A stretch of DNA of 32,186 nt from an uncultured Bacteroidia bacterium (GCA_902796555.1 CADBPR010000040.1:1-32186); one strand, 5' to 3'. Shown: positions 1-8,712, numbered from the stretch's first letter. A program made the numbers and translations. Notes: generated from the letters alone by a model not told the origin.

Positions 1-2
1 AA

Positions 3-194
3 ACGATGATTACCGAATACGAAAAGAAAGGCATCGAGTCCTTCTACCGCAAGGAAGGAATCCGCATCGGCGAAGCCAAAGGCCGGGCGGAAAGTATGGA
101 AAAAGTCGCGCTTGCCATGCGCGATGCTGGCGAGCCTGCCGAGAAGATTGCTCTCTATACCGGCCTGACTATCAAGCAGGTGCAGGAGCTATAA
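3..194 (+). CDS. C-terminal end of a Rpn-family PD-(D/E)XK nuclease/transposase (5' partial)
   Basis: The reading frame is open to the left edge of the window, so only the last ~63 residues are seen. The tail is charged and helical (EKKGIESFYRKEG, then GEAKGRAESMEKVALAMRDAG) and ends in the short motif IALYTGLTIKQVQEL. A Lys/Glu/Arg-rich helix followed by '(I)A..TGL(S/T)...I..L' is the usual end of Rpn-family recombination-promoting nucleases (PD-(D/E)XK transposase family), which are common and often multicopy in Bacteroidales. The nuclease core is outside the window, so whether it is intact cannot be judged. The ATG at 6 is probably internal rather than the true start. Assignment rests on the tail alone. 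Confidence 0.6.
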   Translation, partial: TMITEYEKKGIESFYRKEGIRIGEAKGRAESMEKVALAMRDAGEPAEKIALYTGLTIKQVQEL

Positions 195-201
195 GCTCCT
201 G
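183..201. repeat. Perfect 8-bp inverted repeat over the stop codon of the Rpn-like gene
   Basis: CAGGAGCT (183-190) and AGCTCCTG (194-201) are perfect reverse complements around a 3-base loop (ATA). The hairpin includes the TAA stop at 192-194. No T-run follows, so it is a poor intrinsic terminator. It could stabilise the 3' end of the transcript. Confidence 0.5.
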
Positions 202-561
202 AACGAGGGCAATGATTTGTTTGTCGGTGTAGCTAATGAGTATGTACATAGCATCGAACTAGTCTATACGAGGAACTGCAAACGAAGATGTAGAGGAAGC
301 CGTTATGCTCCTGGCAGTAGATATCTTCTCTATAATTATCGCCACGGAAAAAACCGAAAAATTCAAATTGATTACTTCCTCCAGTTTAGGCTCATTTGGA
401 GTATCTATGTCATAGATGTACATATTCTTACGCGAATATGAAAAAACTGGCCATCAACCAAGATTAAGTGCTTTTTCCCTTTTTATGCCGGTTTTTCGAA
501 TAGTTAGTCTGTCGTAATGAGGCTCGCGATAATACGACGTCGCCTTTCTGCTGTATCTTAT
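202..561. other. Intergenic gap with no supported gene
   Basis: About 360 bases that are AT-richer than the genes around them. A 74-codon frame on plus (217-441, TTG start) and a 54-codon frame on minus (423-259) can be drawn, but neither resembles a known protein or has a promoter. It may be decayed sequence next to the Rpn-type element. Confidence 0.5.
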
Positions 562-592
562 TTTGAAAATTATTTAATAATTCGTAAATTTG
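562..592 (+). promoter_or_regulatory. Bacteroidota-type promoter for the oxidoreductase/DUF1080 cassette
   Basis: TTTG at 562-565 and TAAATTTG at 585-592 are separated by 19 bases, matching the Bacteroidota -33/-7 consensus (TTTG, about 19 bases, TAnnTTTG). Transcription would begin near 596, about 175 bases before the first gene. This also rules out the in-frame upstream ATG at 517 as the start. Confidence 0.6.
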
Positions 593-595
593 AAA

Positions 596-771
596 ATTGC
601 TACCAAACCGGGCGGCAGGCATGCCAGGACGGGTTGCAGCATGGCACAGGCGTATCCGGCGGCTTCCTTCCGTCGACCGGCGCCTCCGGCCAGCGAACCG
701 GCGCCGCCCCGAGCGCTGCTCCCGGACAGACGGATAAACCCAATGCAATAACATTAAACATACACGCAAAT
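596..771 (+). other. Long GC-rich 5' leader of the oxidoreductase cassette
   Basis: The 175 bases between the predicted transcription start and the ATG at 772 are much richer in GC than the promoter. They contain short self-complementary elements, including CATGC/GCATG near 619-646 and two copies of the palindrome GGCGCC near 680-706. No known riboswitch class is recognised. The last 40 bases before the ATG turn AT-rich, as expected of a translation initiation region. Confidence 0.35.
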
Positions 772-2076
772 ATGTCTGAATCAAGAAGATCCTTCCTTAA
801 GAAGGCCGGTGTCGGGATTGCCGCCGTCACCATTCTGCCCAGGCACGTCTTCGGTGCCATGGGAAGCGGCAAGAAAATCGTAGCCCCGAGCGACCAGCTG
901 ACCCGCGGTATCATCGGCGTGGGCGGTATCGGTATGTCTCCGCTCCATTTTGCGAGCGATGACAAATGCCGGCTGGTGGCGGTCTGCGACGTGGACCAGA
1001 ACCACCTGGACCGTGCCGTGGAGGCTGGCAAAAAGACCTTTGACACGACCCTCGCCGCCTATCACGACTGGCGCGACCTGGTCCACGACCCCAATGTGGA
1101 CATCGTCCATATCGCCACGCCGTCCCATTGGCACGGTATCCAGGCTGTCGAGTCCGCCCGGGCCGGCAAGGATATCTTCTGTGAGAAACCCATGACCCGT
1201 ACCATCGGCGAAGGCCAGAAAGTGGTGGAGGCCGTGGCCCGTTACGGACGGATTTTCCGGCTGGACACCTGGTTCCGTTTCAAGGATACCTTTTACGGCC
1301 TCGGCACTACTGTCGAACCGCTTAAGAAACTGGTGGACAGCGGTTTGCTCGGATGGCCACTGACTGTGCGCATCTCCGGCGCGACCGGTTTCGCCTGGAA
1401 ATTCTTCTGGACCGGCAAAGAGAATCTGGTCCCCCAGCCCGTACCGAAGGAACTGGACTATGACATGTGGCTCGGACCGGCTCCGTTCAAGCCGTACCAT
1501 CCGCACCGCGTCCACCAGACCTTCCGCGGTTACTGGGACTATGAATCCGGCGGTCTGGGCGATATGGGCCAGCACTACATCGACCCGGTGCAGTACATCC
1601 TCGGCAAGGACGACACCTTCCCCGTGAAGGTGGAAGTGGACGCCCCGCAGCAGCACCCCGACGCCGTCGGCACCTGGCGCAGCATCACCTATACCTACGA
1701 GGACGGCTGCAAAATCATTCTCGAAGGCGAAGGCTATGAAAGCAAGGGTAAAGTACCGTATATCGAAGGCCCGAACGGGAAAGTCTACCAGGGATTTGAG
1801 ACGACCATTCCCCATGTCTGGGACGTCATCAACGCCCTGCCCGACCCGGCTCCGCGCCATACCGACTTCCTGGAATGTGTCCGCAACCGCCAGCATTTCG
1901 CCCTGGACGAAATCATCGGTCACCACAGCGCGACCGTCGTGAACATGGGCGCCTGCGCACTCCGGCTGAACCGGACCCTGCGGTTCGACCCGGCCACCCA
2001 GCGCTTCATCGGCGACGATGCGGCCAACCTCCTGATCAACCAGCCGATGCGCGCCCCCTGGGCATCCATGATTTAG
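772..2076 (+). CDS. Tat-exported Gfo/Idh/MocA family oxidoreductase
   Basis: A 434-residue NAD(P)-dependent oxidoreductase. Residues 4-11 (SRRSFLKK) plus a hydrophobic stretch to about residue 28 form a twin-arginine signal, so it is probably exported folded with its cofactor. The Rossmann motif GVGGIG lies at 49-54 and the family motif EKP at 138-140. The C-terminal half has the GGLGDMGQHYIDP segment typical of the exported Bacteroidota branch (GFO_IDH_MocA C-terminal type). The ATG at 772 was chosen because it gives the Tat signal and lies downstream of the promoter; the frame stays open to 517 but that part is leader. It is first of three genes, 27 bases before the DUF1080 gene. Relatives oxidise sugar hydroxyls, and those beside DUF1080 proteins are thought to make or use 3-keto sugars. 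The substrate is not visible. Confidence 0.85.
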   Translation: MSESRRSFLKKAGVGIAAVTILPRHVFGAMGSGKKIVAPSDQLTRGIIGVGGIGMSPLHFASDDKCRLVAVCDVDQNHLDRAVEAGKKTFDTTLAAYHDWRDLVHDPNVDIVHIATPSHWHGIQAVESARAGKDIFCEKPMTRTIGEGQKVVEAVARYGRIFRLDTWFRFKDTFYGLGTTVEPLKKLVDSGLLGWPLTVRISGATGFAWKFFWTGKENLVPQPVPKELDYDMWLGPAPFKPYHPHRVHQTFRGYWDYESGGLGDMGQHYIDPVQYILGKDDTFPVKVEVDAPQQHPDAVGTWRSITYTYEDGCKIILEGEGYESKGKVPYIEGPNGKVYQGFETTIPHVWDVINALPDPAPRHTDFLECVRNRQHFALDEIIGHHSATVVNMGACALRLNRTLRFDPATQRFIGDDAANLLINQPMRAPWASMI

Positions 2077-2103
2077 ACTTCATAACCGTCATTTGAAAGC
2101 GAT

Positions 2104-4833
2104 ATGAAAAAGATATTTTCCCTGATTGCGCTGGCGCTGCTTTGCGCTACCGTATCCTTCGGACAGGATGCCCGCGGACGGGTACCCATAACCGTTGTCA
2201 ATGATGTCCTGGCCACCCTGCCCGCACCGGATGCCGCGCGGATGGCCGCCGATATGGCCGACCTTGCGAAGTCTGCGCCGCAGACGGTGGAGCTTCTGTG
2301 CGAACGCCTGCAGCCGGCCGCCCAGGCCCAGAACAACCTGGCGGAATACGCCCTGTCCGGTCTGGTGGCCTATGTGTCCGCGCCTGCGAACGCCCGCTAT
2401 GCCGACGCCGTGCGTGAAGGCTTGCGGAAAGGCATTTCCGTGCAGGCCGACCCGGTCCAGCGCCACTTCCTGCTGCAGCAGCTCCGGCTGATTGCCACAA
2501 CGGAAGACACCGGACTGTTCCTGCAGTATGCCACCGACGCAGAAGCGGCCGCAACGGCCATCGGTGCCCTGGCTGACACCCCTGCCGGTGATGCCGCCCT
2601 GATGGACCTGCTGGCCGAAGGCAAGGCTGACAAAGCGCTGCTCAGCGGCGCCGTCATCCGCCGGGGCCTGACCCGGGCCGAGCCGATTCTCTTCGCTTGG
2701 GCCGCCGATGCCCAGGGCGCCGAGAAGGATGCCATCCACCATGCACTGGGGCGCATTGGTTCCGCCTCTTCTGCCAATTACCTGAAAAACAACGCCATAG
2801 ACGACTATGTTGTGCTGCTGAACAACCTCCCCGACAAGAAGGCTGTGAGCGCCGCGAAATCCTTGCTGAAACACGACCGGGAAGACATCCGCTGTGCCGC
2901 CATCGGCGTCGTTGAGAAAAAAGCGGACGTCGCCACCGCCCGGAAGATGCTGGAGAAGGCCCTGAAATCCGACGGTCGTGCCTACCGTAACGCTGCCCTC
3001 ACGGCGGCTACGGAACGACTGGGCGCCGATGCGGTAGCCCCCATCGTGAACAACGTCTTCTATAAAATCAACGGCGTGGCCCAGACGGACGTCCTCAACT
3101 GGATGTCAACCCAGCGCAAAGGCAGCCTGGATATCGCCTTGAACGCCCTCAGCGGTGCCGGTGAACTGGGCGATGCCGCCATTGCAGCGGTCGGCCGTTT
3201 CGGCGGTGACCGGGCCCTGGATTCCCTGATTGCCAAACTCGCCACCCCGCACGCCGCGGCTGCCATGAAGGCCTTGAAGACTTTCGAAGGCAACCTGGAG
3301 CCGGCTGTGGTCGCAGCCCTGGCAAAGCCCGTCAATACCACCCAGGAAGCCAACCTGCTGCTGCTTTCCTGCGCCAAAGAAATCAAGGGAACCGCCCCGC
3401 AGATGCTCAAGAAGGCTTCGGCAGGGGATGCGGTTGCCGTGACCAGCCTGGCCGGCGTGGTCGGCCCGGAGAATGCGGATGCCGTTTCCAACCTGCTGGG
3501 AAAAGCCAAGGATGCCGATATCGCCGCCCTGCAGAAGGCCCTTTCCGCATCCCTGCATACCCTGACGCCCGCCGAGCAGGTGAGCAAAATCAAATCCCTG
3601 ATGGTCAGCAGTCCGGTGCGCAGCCGTTACTATCCGGTGATGGCCGCTGTCGGCAGTTCCGACGCTGTGGCCGCCCTGCGCGGACTGGCTTCGCAGGACC
3701 CGGCCGCCGGCGATGCGATGCTGACGATGAACAACCCCGATATCACGGCCGACCTGCTGGCGGCAGCGAAAAAGACGGGAAACGAGACCTATCTCACCCG
3801 CTATGTCGATATGCTCTCCGCCTATGAGCAGAACCCCGACGCCAAGCGTTTCGGCCTGGCTGAAGCCATTGCGCTGGCGAAGACCCCGGCTGTCCGGGCC
3901 AATGCCGTGTCCAAACTCGGCAGCATGCCGCTGATGAAATGCTTCCTGCTGGCCGGCAAATCCCTCGACGACAGCGATGCCGGTGTCCGGATGGCCGCCG
4001 CCGACGCTGTGAAGCGCATTGCCGCCAAGACCACCGAGGAAATCAACTACGACGACCTCAAGGCCAACCTCGAAGCGGCCCGTGCCCTGTATCAGGCCCG
4101 CGGCTGGGCGGATGACGGTTATGCCGTGGACGAAATCAACAAGATGTTGCTCGAAGCCAAGCCTTCCCCGCGCAGCCAGCTGACCGAGGAAGAGAAAGCG
4201 GAAGGGTTCGAAATGCTGTTCGACGGCACGGACCTGAGCAAATGGCACGGTGACATGGAAGGCTATACCGTTGTAAACGGAGCCATCTATGTATCAGCCA
4301 ATTATGGCTCTACCGGCAACCTCTACACCAACAAGGAATACCGCAATTTCATCTACCGCTTCGAATTCTGCTTCCTGGAAGAAGGCGTGAACAACGGCGT
4401 GGGCGTCCGTACGCCCGAGAACGTGGATGCGGCCTATCACGGCATGTGCGAGCTGCAGATTCTGGACCATGACGCCCCGGCCTACGCCGGCTGGCTGCAG
4501 CCTTATCAGGTACACGGGTCCATCTACGGTATCGTGCCGGCCAAACGCCTCAAACACAAGCCGCTCGGCGAGTGGAGCACGGAAGAAATCATCGTGGAAG
4601 GCGACCATATCACGGTCAAGGTCAACGGCGAGGTCATCACCGATGCGGACGTCCGCAAGGTGACCAAGGGGCACAATGTGGCGCCGGACGGCAGCAACCA
4701 CAACCCCTACACCATCGACGGACACAACCACCCGGGCATGTTCAACTACAAAGGTCATCTTTCCTTCTGTGGCCATGGTGCCGGTCTGAAAATCAGAAAC
4801 GTCAGAATCAAAGACTTAGGATACAAGAAGTAG
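2104..4833 (+). CDS. Exported HEAT-like repeat protein with C-terminal DUF1080 (3-keto-disaccharide hydrolase) domain
   Basis: A 909-residue protein with a signal peptide (about residues 1-21, ending VSFGQ). Residues ~22-690 are an Ala/Leu-rich helical solenoid of HEAT/PBS-lyase-like repeats; units such as DAVAALRGLASQDPAAGDAM and DAGVRMAAADAVKRIAAK are visible. Residues ~700-905 form a DUF1080 domain (PF06439). It opens with EGFEMLFDGTDLSKWHG, contains the hallmark CELQILDHDAP and QVHGSIYGIVPA segments, and ends with HLSFCGHGAGLKIRNVRIKDL. DUF1080 proteins include enzymes that cleave glycosides previously oxidised at C3. Most family members are only 200-350 residues, so the ~670-residue solenoid is unusual and may dock the partner oxidoreductase or bind glycan. 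The gene lies between two Gfo/Idh/MocA genes and overlaps the second by one base. Confidence 0.85.
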   Translation: MKKIFSLIALALLCATVSFGQDARGRVPITVVNDVLATLPAPDAARMAADMADLAKSAPQTVELLCERLQPAAQAQNNLAEYALSGLVAYVSAPANARYADAVREGLRKGISVQADPVQRHFLLQQLRLIATTEDTGLFLQYATDAEAAATAIGALADTPAGDAALMDLLAEGKADKALLSGAVIRRGLTRAEPILFAWAADAQGAEKDAIHHALGRIGSASSANYLKNNAIDDYVVLLNNLPDKKAVSAAKSLLKHDREDIRCAAIGVVEKKADVATARKMLEKALKSDGRAYRNAALTAATERLGADAVAPIVNNVFYKINGVAQTDVLNWMSTQRKGSLDIALNALSGAGELGDAAIAAVGRFGGDRALDSLIAKLATPHAAAAMKALKTFEGNLEPAVVAALAKPVNTTQEANLLLLSCAKEIKGTAPQMLKKASAGDAVAVTSLAGVVGPENADAVSNLLGKAKDADIAALQKALSASLHTLTPAEQVSKIKSLMVSSPVRSRYYPVMAAVGSSDAVAALRGLASQDPAAGDAMLTMNNPDITADLLAAAKKTGNETYLTRYVDMLSAYEQNPDAKRFGLAEAIALAKTPAVRANAVSKLGSMPLMKCFLLAGKSLDDSDAGVRMAAADAVKRIAAKTTEEINYDDLKANLEAARALYQARGWADDGYAVDEINKMLLEAKPSPRSQLTEEEKAEGFEMLFDGTDLSKWHGDMEGYTVVNGAIYVSANYGSTGNLYTNKEYRNFIYRFEFCFLEEGVNNGVGVRTPENVDAAYHGMCELQILDHDAPAYAGWLQPYQVHGSIYGIVPAKRLKHKPLGEWSTEEIIVEGDHITVKVNGEVITDADVRKVTKGHNVAPDGSNHNPYTIDGHNHPGMFNYKGHLSFCGHGAGLKIRNVRIKDLGYKK

Positions 4834-6026
4834 TGGAAAAAGTGCGATTGGCTGCGATAGGCGTGGGCAACCGGACGGGCAAGTACCTCCGGTATGTCCA
4901 CGCCCATCCTGAAGAAGTGAGCTTGTCGGCCATTGTGGAGCCGGACCCGGTACGGCGGGAAGCCTGCCGCAAAAGTTTCTCCTTGCCCGAGGCGGTCTGT
5001 TTCGCCACGGCGGAGGATTTCTTTGCGGCGGAGGACCTGTGTGATGCCGTGCTGATCGGGTCGCCCGACAAGGACCATTATTCCCAGGCGCTCCGGGCCA
5101 TCCGGAAGGGCCTGCATGTGCTGTTGGAAAAACCGGTCGCCCAGACCTATGCCCAGTGTGAGGAGATTGCCGCCGAGGCCCGACAGCACCGGGTCAAGGT
5201 GGGCGTGTGTTATGTGATGCGTTTCATCCCGGTTTACCGGAAGGTCAAGGAGCTGCTGGACAACGGTGCGGCCGGCCGGATTACCGGTGTCTTTCACCAG
5301 GAATTCGTCGGTATCGACCGCATGCTGCACACCTATGTGCGCGGTTACTGGAACAAGGCGTCCGAATCCAACCCTTCCTTCCTGTCGAAATGCTGCCACG
5401 ACGTGGATGCCCTGTTGTGGATGACGGGCCTGCATGTCACGGACGTGCGGTCTACCGGCGGACTGGAATGGTACCGGCCCGAAAACGCACCGGAAGGCAG
5501 TACGGACCGCTGTATTACCTGCCCGGTGGAAGCCTCCTGCGCGTATTCCGCTGTGGACATGTACCTTCGCCGCGGGGTGTGGACGGACAATTTCCCGATA
5601 CCCGAGAACCAGACGAAGGCACAGGTCCTGGCCGAAGAAATGGCGCATGGCCGTTATGGCCGCTGCGCCTTCCGCTGTGGTAACGATGTGTTTGACCGTC
5701 AGGTGGTTACGATGAAAACCGAAGAAGGCGCCCTGCTGACGGTGGAGATGAATACCTTTACGCGTCGCGAAGGCCGCCGGACCGTTATCAACGGCACCCG
5801 GGGCGAAGTCATCATCGACGGCTGGACCATCGAGGTGCGCGACCACCGCAGCAATGAGGTCCAGCGGTATGATTTCTCGGACGATGCAGCCCTGCCGCTG
5901 CATGCCAATGCCGACCTGGCCGTTGTCGGGGATTTCCTCGCGGCGGTGCGGGAGCCGGACCGTCAGCCGGCGATTCCGATTGCGGATGCGCTTGAAAGTC
6001 ACCGCATTTGCTTTGTTGCAGGGTAA
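4833..6026 (+). CDS. Cytoplasmic Gfo/Idh/MocA family oxidoreductase with Cys cluster
   Basis: A 397-residue oxidoreductase with no signal peptide. The N-terminal Rossmann motif is AAIGVGNR (residues 7-14) and the EKP motif is at 99-101. A short insert carries C227, C230 and C236 (CITCPVEASC), a metal-site-like cluster found in some Gfo/Idh/MocA subfamilies. The start is taken as GTG at 4833, overlapping the previous stop as TAGTG; the frame runs upstream but only antisense to sense within the DUF1080 domain. A second GTG at 4842 is possible. The overlap implies translational coupling. It may reduce or re-oxidise the keto-sugar taken up after the exported enzymes act. That role is inferred from context. 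Confidence 0.8.
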   Translation: MEKVRLAAIGVGNRTGKYLRYVHAHPEEVSLSAIVEPDPVRREACRKSFSLPEAVCFATAEDFFAAEDLCDAVLIGSPDKDHYSQALRAIRKGLHVLLEKPVAQTYAQCEEIAAEARQHRVKVGVCYVMRFIPVYRKVKELLDNGAAGRITGVFHQEFVGIDRMLHTYVRGYWNKASESNPSFLSKCCHDVDALLWMTGLHVTDVRSTGGLEWYRPENAPEGSTDRCITCPVEASCAYSAVDMYLRRGVWTDNFPIPENQTKAQVLAEEMAHGRYGRCAFRCGNDVFDRQVVTMKTEEGALLTVEMNTFTRREGRRTVINGTRGEVIIDGWTIEVRDHRSNEVQRYDFSDDAALPLHANADLAVVGDFLAAVREPDRQPAIPIADALESHRICFVAG

Positions 6027-6042
6027 ATTTTTATTACCTTTG
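6012..6042 (+). promoter_or_regulatory. Bacteroidota-type promoter for the TlpA-like gene
   Basis: TTTG at 6012-6015 and TACCTTTG at 6035-6042 with 19 bases between them fit the Bacteroidota consensus. The -33 element is inside the last codons of the preceding oxidoreductase gene. The leader to the ATG at 6061 is about 15 bases. Confidence 0.65.
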
Positions 6043-6060
6043 GAAAAAGTTTATATAGAT

Positions 6061-6870
6061 ATGAAAACCAGAACATTCATCCTTGCTGCCGCCGCGCTGT
6101 TGACCGTGGCTTGCGCCGGCCAGAACCTTGAAAAGAAAATGCAGGCCTTCCAGAAATGGAACGAAGACTTCATGGCCACGTATCAGGAGAACATCAAGAA
6201 AATGATGGCCGACTCCACCCTCGACGAAGCCACCCGGCAGAAGAACGTGGAAGAATATGCCGATAAAGCCTATGAGGAGTATATCGACTACAACAAGAAG
6301 GTGCTTTCCGAGAACAAGGAAAACTCCCTCGGCGTCGAGGCCCTGAAGAATGTCTATACCGAACTCGAAAATGAGGAAGTGGCCGAGATTCTCAGCAAAC
6401 TGGATACGTCCCTGACGAAAGACCCGTTCATCCAGAAACTTTCCGCCACCTTAACGGCTCTCGGCACGACGAAAGAAGGCATGCCTTTCACCGATTTCGA
6501 GGTGGACGGCGTACGCCTGTCCGACTATGTGGGCAAAGGAAAATACATCCTGGTGGACTTCTGGGCCTCCTGGTGCGGCCCCTGCCGCCGCGAGATTCCC
6601 AACATCCGCAAAGTCTATGACGAATTCAAAGGCGACCAGTTCGACGTGCTCAGCGTAGCCGTATGGGACAAGGTCGAAGACACGAAACAGGCCATCGAGG
6701 AAGAAGGCCTGCCGTGGCCCCAGATCATCAACGCCCAGCATATCCCGACCGACCTCTATGGTATCCAGGGGATTCCGCACATCATTCTGTTCGGCCCCGA
6801 CGGCACCATCATCAAACGCGACCTGCGCGGCGATAAAATCCGCGAGACCGTGGCCGAATACGTCAAGTAA
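6061..6870 (+). CDS. TlpA-like thioredoxin-fold lipoprotein
   Basis: A 269-residue predicted periplasm-facing lipoprotein: signal MKTRTFILAAAALLTVAC with the lipobox Cys at 18. Residues ~25-130 are a charged helical region (EKKMQAFQKWNEDF and following). From about 138 the AhpC/TSA-TlpA domain carries the redox motif WCGPC (C172, C175) in FWASWCGPCRREIPNI and the cis-Pro loop GIPHI. It should reduce or isomerise disulfides, or act as a thiol oxidoreductase in envelope maintenance. The ATG at 6061 is preferred because it gives the lipoprotein signal and sits just after the promoter; the frame is open further upstream only by chance. uvrC follows with no spacer. Confidence 0.88.
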   Translation: MKTRTFILAAAALLTVACAGQNLEKKMQAFQKWNEDFMATYQENIKKMMADSTLDEATRQKNVEEYADKAYEEYIDYNKKVLSENKENSLGVEALKNVYTELENEEVAEILSKLDTSLTKDPFIQKLSATLTALGTTKEGMPFTDFEVDGVRLSDYVGKGKYILVDFWASWCGPCRREIPNIRKVYDEFKGDQFDVLSVAVWDKVEDTKQAIEEEGLPWPQIINAQHIPTDLYGIQGIPHIILFGPDGTIIKRDLRGDKIRETVAEYVK

Positions 6871-8670
6871 TTGGACGTAAGAGAAAAAATATCCCTCTTT
6901 CCGCATTCCCCCGGTGTCTACCGCTATTATGACGCCGAGGGGAATGTGATATATGTCGGCAAGGCCAAAGACCTCCACAAGCGCGTCGCCCAGTATTTCG
7001 TGCCGCCGGAGCGGCTCAACCGCAAGACCCGCATCCTGGTGTCCAAGATTGCCGACGCCCAGTATTCGGTGGTGGCTTCCGAGGCCGACGCCCTGCTGCT
7101 GGAGAACAACCTGATCAAGCAGTATAAGCCCCGCTACAACATCCTCCTAAAGGATTCCAAGACCTATCCCTGGATCTGCGTGACGGCGGACGACTATCCG
7201 AAGGTGTTCCTGACCCGGCGGGTGGTCCGGAACGGGTCGCGCTATTTCGGCCCCTACAGTTCCGTCACCCATGCCCGCAACCTGCTGGAGATGTTTTCCG
7301 ACCTGTATCCCCTTCGGACCTGCAACCTGAAAATCTCCGCCGAAGCCATCCTGCGGGGCAAATTCCGGCCCTGCCTGGAGTTCCACATCGGCCGCTGCAA
7401 GGGCTGTTGCGTCGGTGCCGTCTCCCGGGAAGAATACGGGGGCTGGATCGATGAAATCGTGGCCATGCTCAAAGGCGGCGGCCGGGAGATGATTCAGCAT
7501 TACAAGACCCTGATGGAAGAGGCGGCGGCCGGACTGGACTTCGAACAGGCCGAGGTCTACAAGCAGAAAATGCTCTCGCTCCAGAAACATTACGCCAAAT
7601 CCATCATTACCTCCTCGGCCGACAGCGACGGCGATGTGTTCTCGCTGGTCTGCGATGCCTCCGAGGCCTTCGGCAACTTCCTGCGCATCCGTGGCGGCGC
7701 CATCGTGCAGTCGCTCAACCTGGGGTTCAAGATGAATATCGAAGAGGAGCCGGCGGCCGTGCTGAGCACCTTTATCGCCGAGATTGAATCGAAATTCGGC
7801 TCCTTGTCCCGCGAGGTCATCGTGCCTTTCCTGCCGGATGTGGATATCGAAGGCGTGACCTTCCGTATCCCCGCGAAAGGGGACAAGCTGTCCCTGCTGC
7901 AGCTGAGCCACCGCAACGCCATGGAAATGCGGCGCAATGCGATGAACCAGCGCGAACATACGGACCCGGAAGCCTACCATACCCAGGTACTGGAGGAGCT
8001 GCGGGCCGCCATCGGGATGAAAGAACTGCCGATGCACATGGAGTGTTTCGACAACTCCAACATCCAGGGTACCAATCCGGTGGCCTCCTGCGTGGTGTTC
8101 CGCGGCGGGGTTCCGTCCAAAAAAGACTACCGGCGCTTCAAAATCAAGACCGTCGTCGGGGCCAATGACTTCGCCTCCATGAAGGAAGTGGTCAACCGGC
8201 GGTATGCCCGGATGTTGGCCGAAGCGCCCGACGACCTGCCGCAGCTGGTTGTCATCGACGGCGGAAAAGGCCAGCTGGAATTCGCCTGGCAGGCCCTGGC
8301 GGAACTGGGCCTGACGGAGCGGCTGACCGTCATCGGACTGGCCAAGCGGCTGGAAGAAGTCATCCGGGTGGGGGACCCGTATCCCTTGTTTATCGACCGC
8401 AATTCCCAGGCCCTCAAGCTCCTGCAGCAAATCCGCGACGAAGCCCACCGTTTCGGCATCACCTTCCACCGCAACCTGCGCAGCAAATCGCAGCTGGATT
8501 CGGCCCTGCGGGATATCCCCGGCGTGGGGGAAAAAACCGAGCAGCGTCTGCTGCTCCACTATGGCAGCGTGGCCCGGATTGCGGCCGCCTCCCAAGCCGA
8601 CCTGGCGGCCTTCTTGGGCCGGGAAGAACTGGCCCGCCGGATTCTGGAAACCCTGTCGGGAGACGAATAA
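6871..8670 (+). CDS. uvrC: Excinuclease ABC subunit C
   Basis: UvrC makes both incisions around bulky DNA lesions in nucleotide excision repair, in the cytoplasm, with UvrA and UvrB. The 599-residue length is normal. The N-terminal GIY-YIG nuclease has PGVYRYY (14-20) and IYVGKAKDL (27-35). A Cys cluster with CLEFHIGRCKGCC follows, then a UVR (UvrB-binding) segment around 206-240 (LDFEQAEVYKQKM). The RNase H-like nuclease has MECFDNSNIQGTNPVAS and LVVIDGGKGQL, and the end is a helix-hairpin-helix (DIPGVGEKTEQRLLLHYGS). The start is TTG at 6871, immediately after the TAA of the TlpA-like gene; no ATG lies near and the next residues match the family N-terminus. It probably shares the upstream promoter. 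Confidence 0.97.
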   Translation: MDVREKISLFPHSPGVYRYYDAEGNVIYVGKAKDLHKRVAQYFVPPERLNRKTRILVSKIADAQYSVVASEADALLLENNLIKQYKPRYNILLKDSKTYPWICVTADDYPKVFLTRRVVRNGSRYFGPYSSVTHARNLLEMFSDLYPLRTCNLKISAEAILRGKFRPCLEFHIGRCKGCCVGAVSREEYGGWIDEIVAMLKGGGREMIQHYKTLMEEAAAGLDFEQAEVYKQKMLSLQKHYAKSIITSSADSDGDVFSLVCDASEAFGNFLRIRGGAIVQSLNLGFKMNIEEEPAAVLSTFIAEIESKFGSLSREVIVPFLPDVDIEGVTFRIPAKGDKLSLLQLSHRNAMEMRRNAMNQREHTDPEAYHTQVLEELRAAIGMKELPMHMECFDNSNIQGTNPVASCVVFRGGVPSKKDYRRFKIKTVVGANDFASMKEVVNRRYARMLAEAPDDLPQLVVIDGGKGQLEFAWQALAELGLTERLTVIGLAKRLEEVIRVGDPYPLFIDRNSQALKLLQQIRDEAHRFGITFHRNLRSKSQLDSALRDIPGVGEKTEQRLLLHYGSVARIAAASQADLAAFLGREELARRILETLSGDE

Positions 8671-8712
8671 GAAGCTCCTTAAACCGTTTTCGGAACTATA
8701 TTTTAGAAATCG

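Noticed and set aside
259-423. 54-codon minus-strand frame starting MYIYDIDTPNEPKLEE
   Set aside because: The first residues look protein-like but the rest does not; no promoter was found and no family is recognised.
217-441. 74-codon plus-strand frame with TTG start
   Set aside because: Sequence looks random (Arg/Tyr-rich), no promoter or homologous motif, and lies in an AT-rich gap.
517-771. N-terminal extension of the first oxidoreductase to ATG 517
   Set aside because: It would start upstream of the predicted promoter and would bury the Tat signal 85 residues inside the protein.
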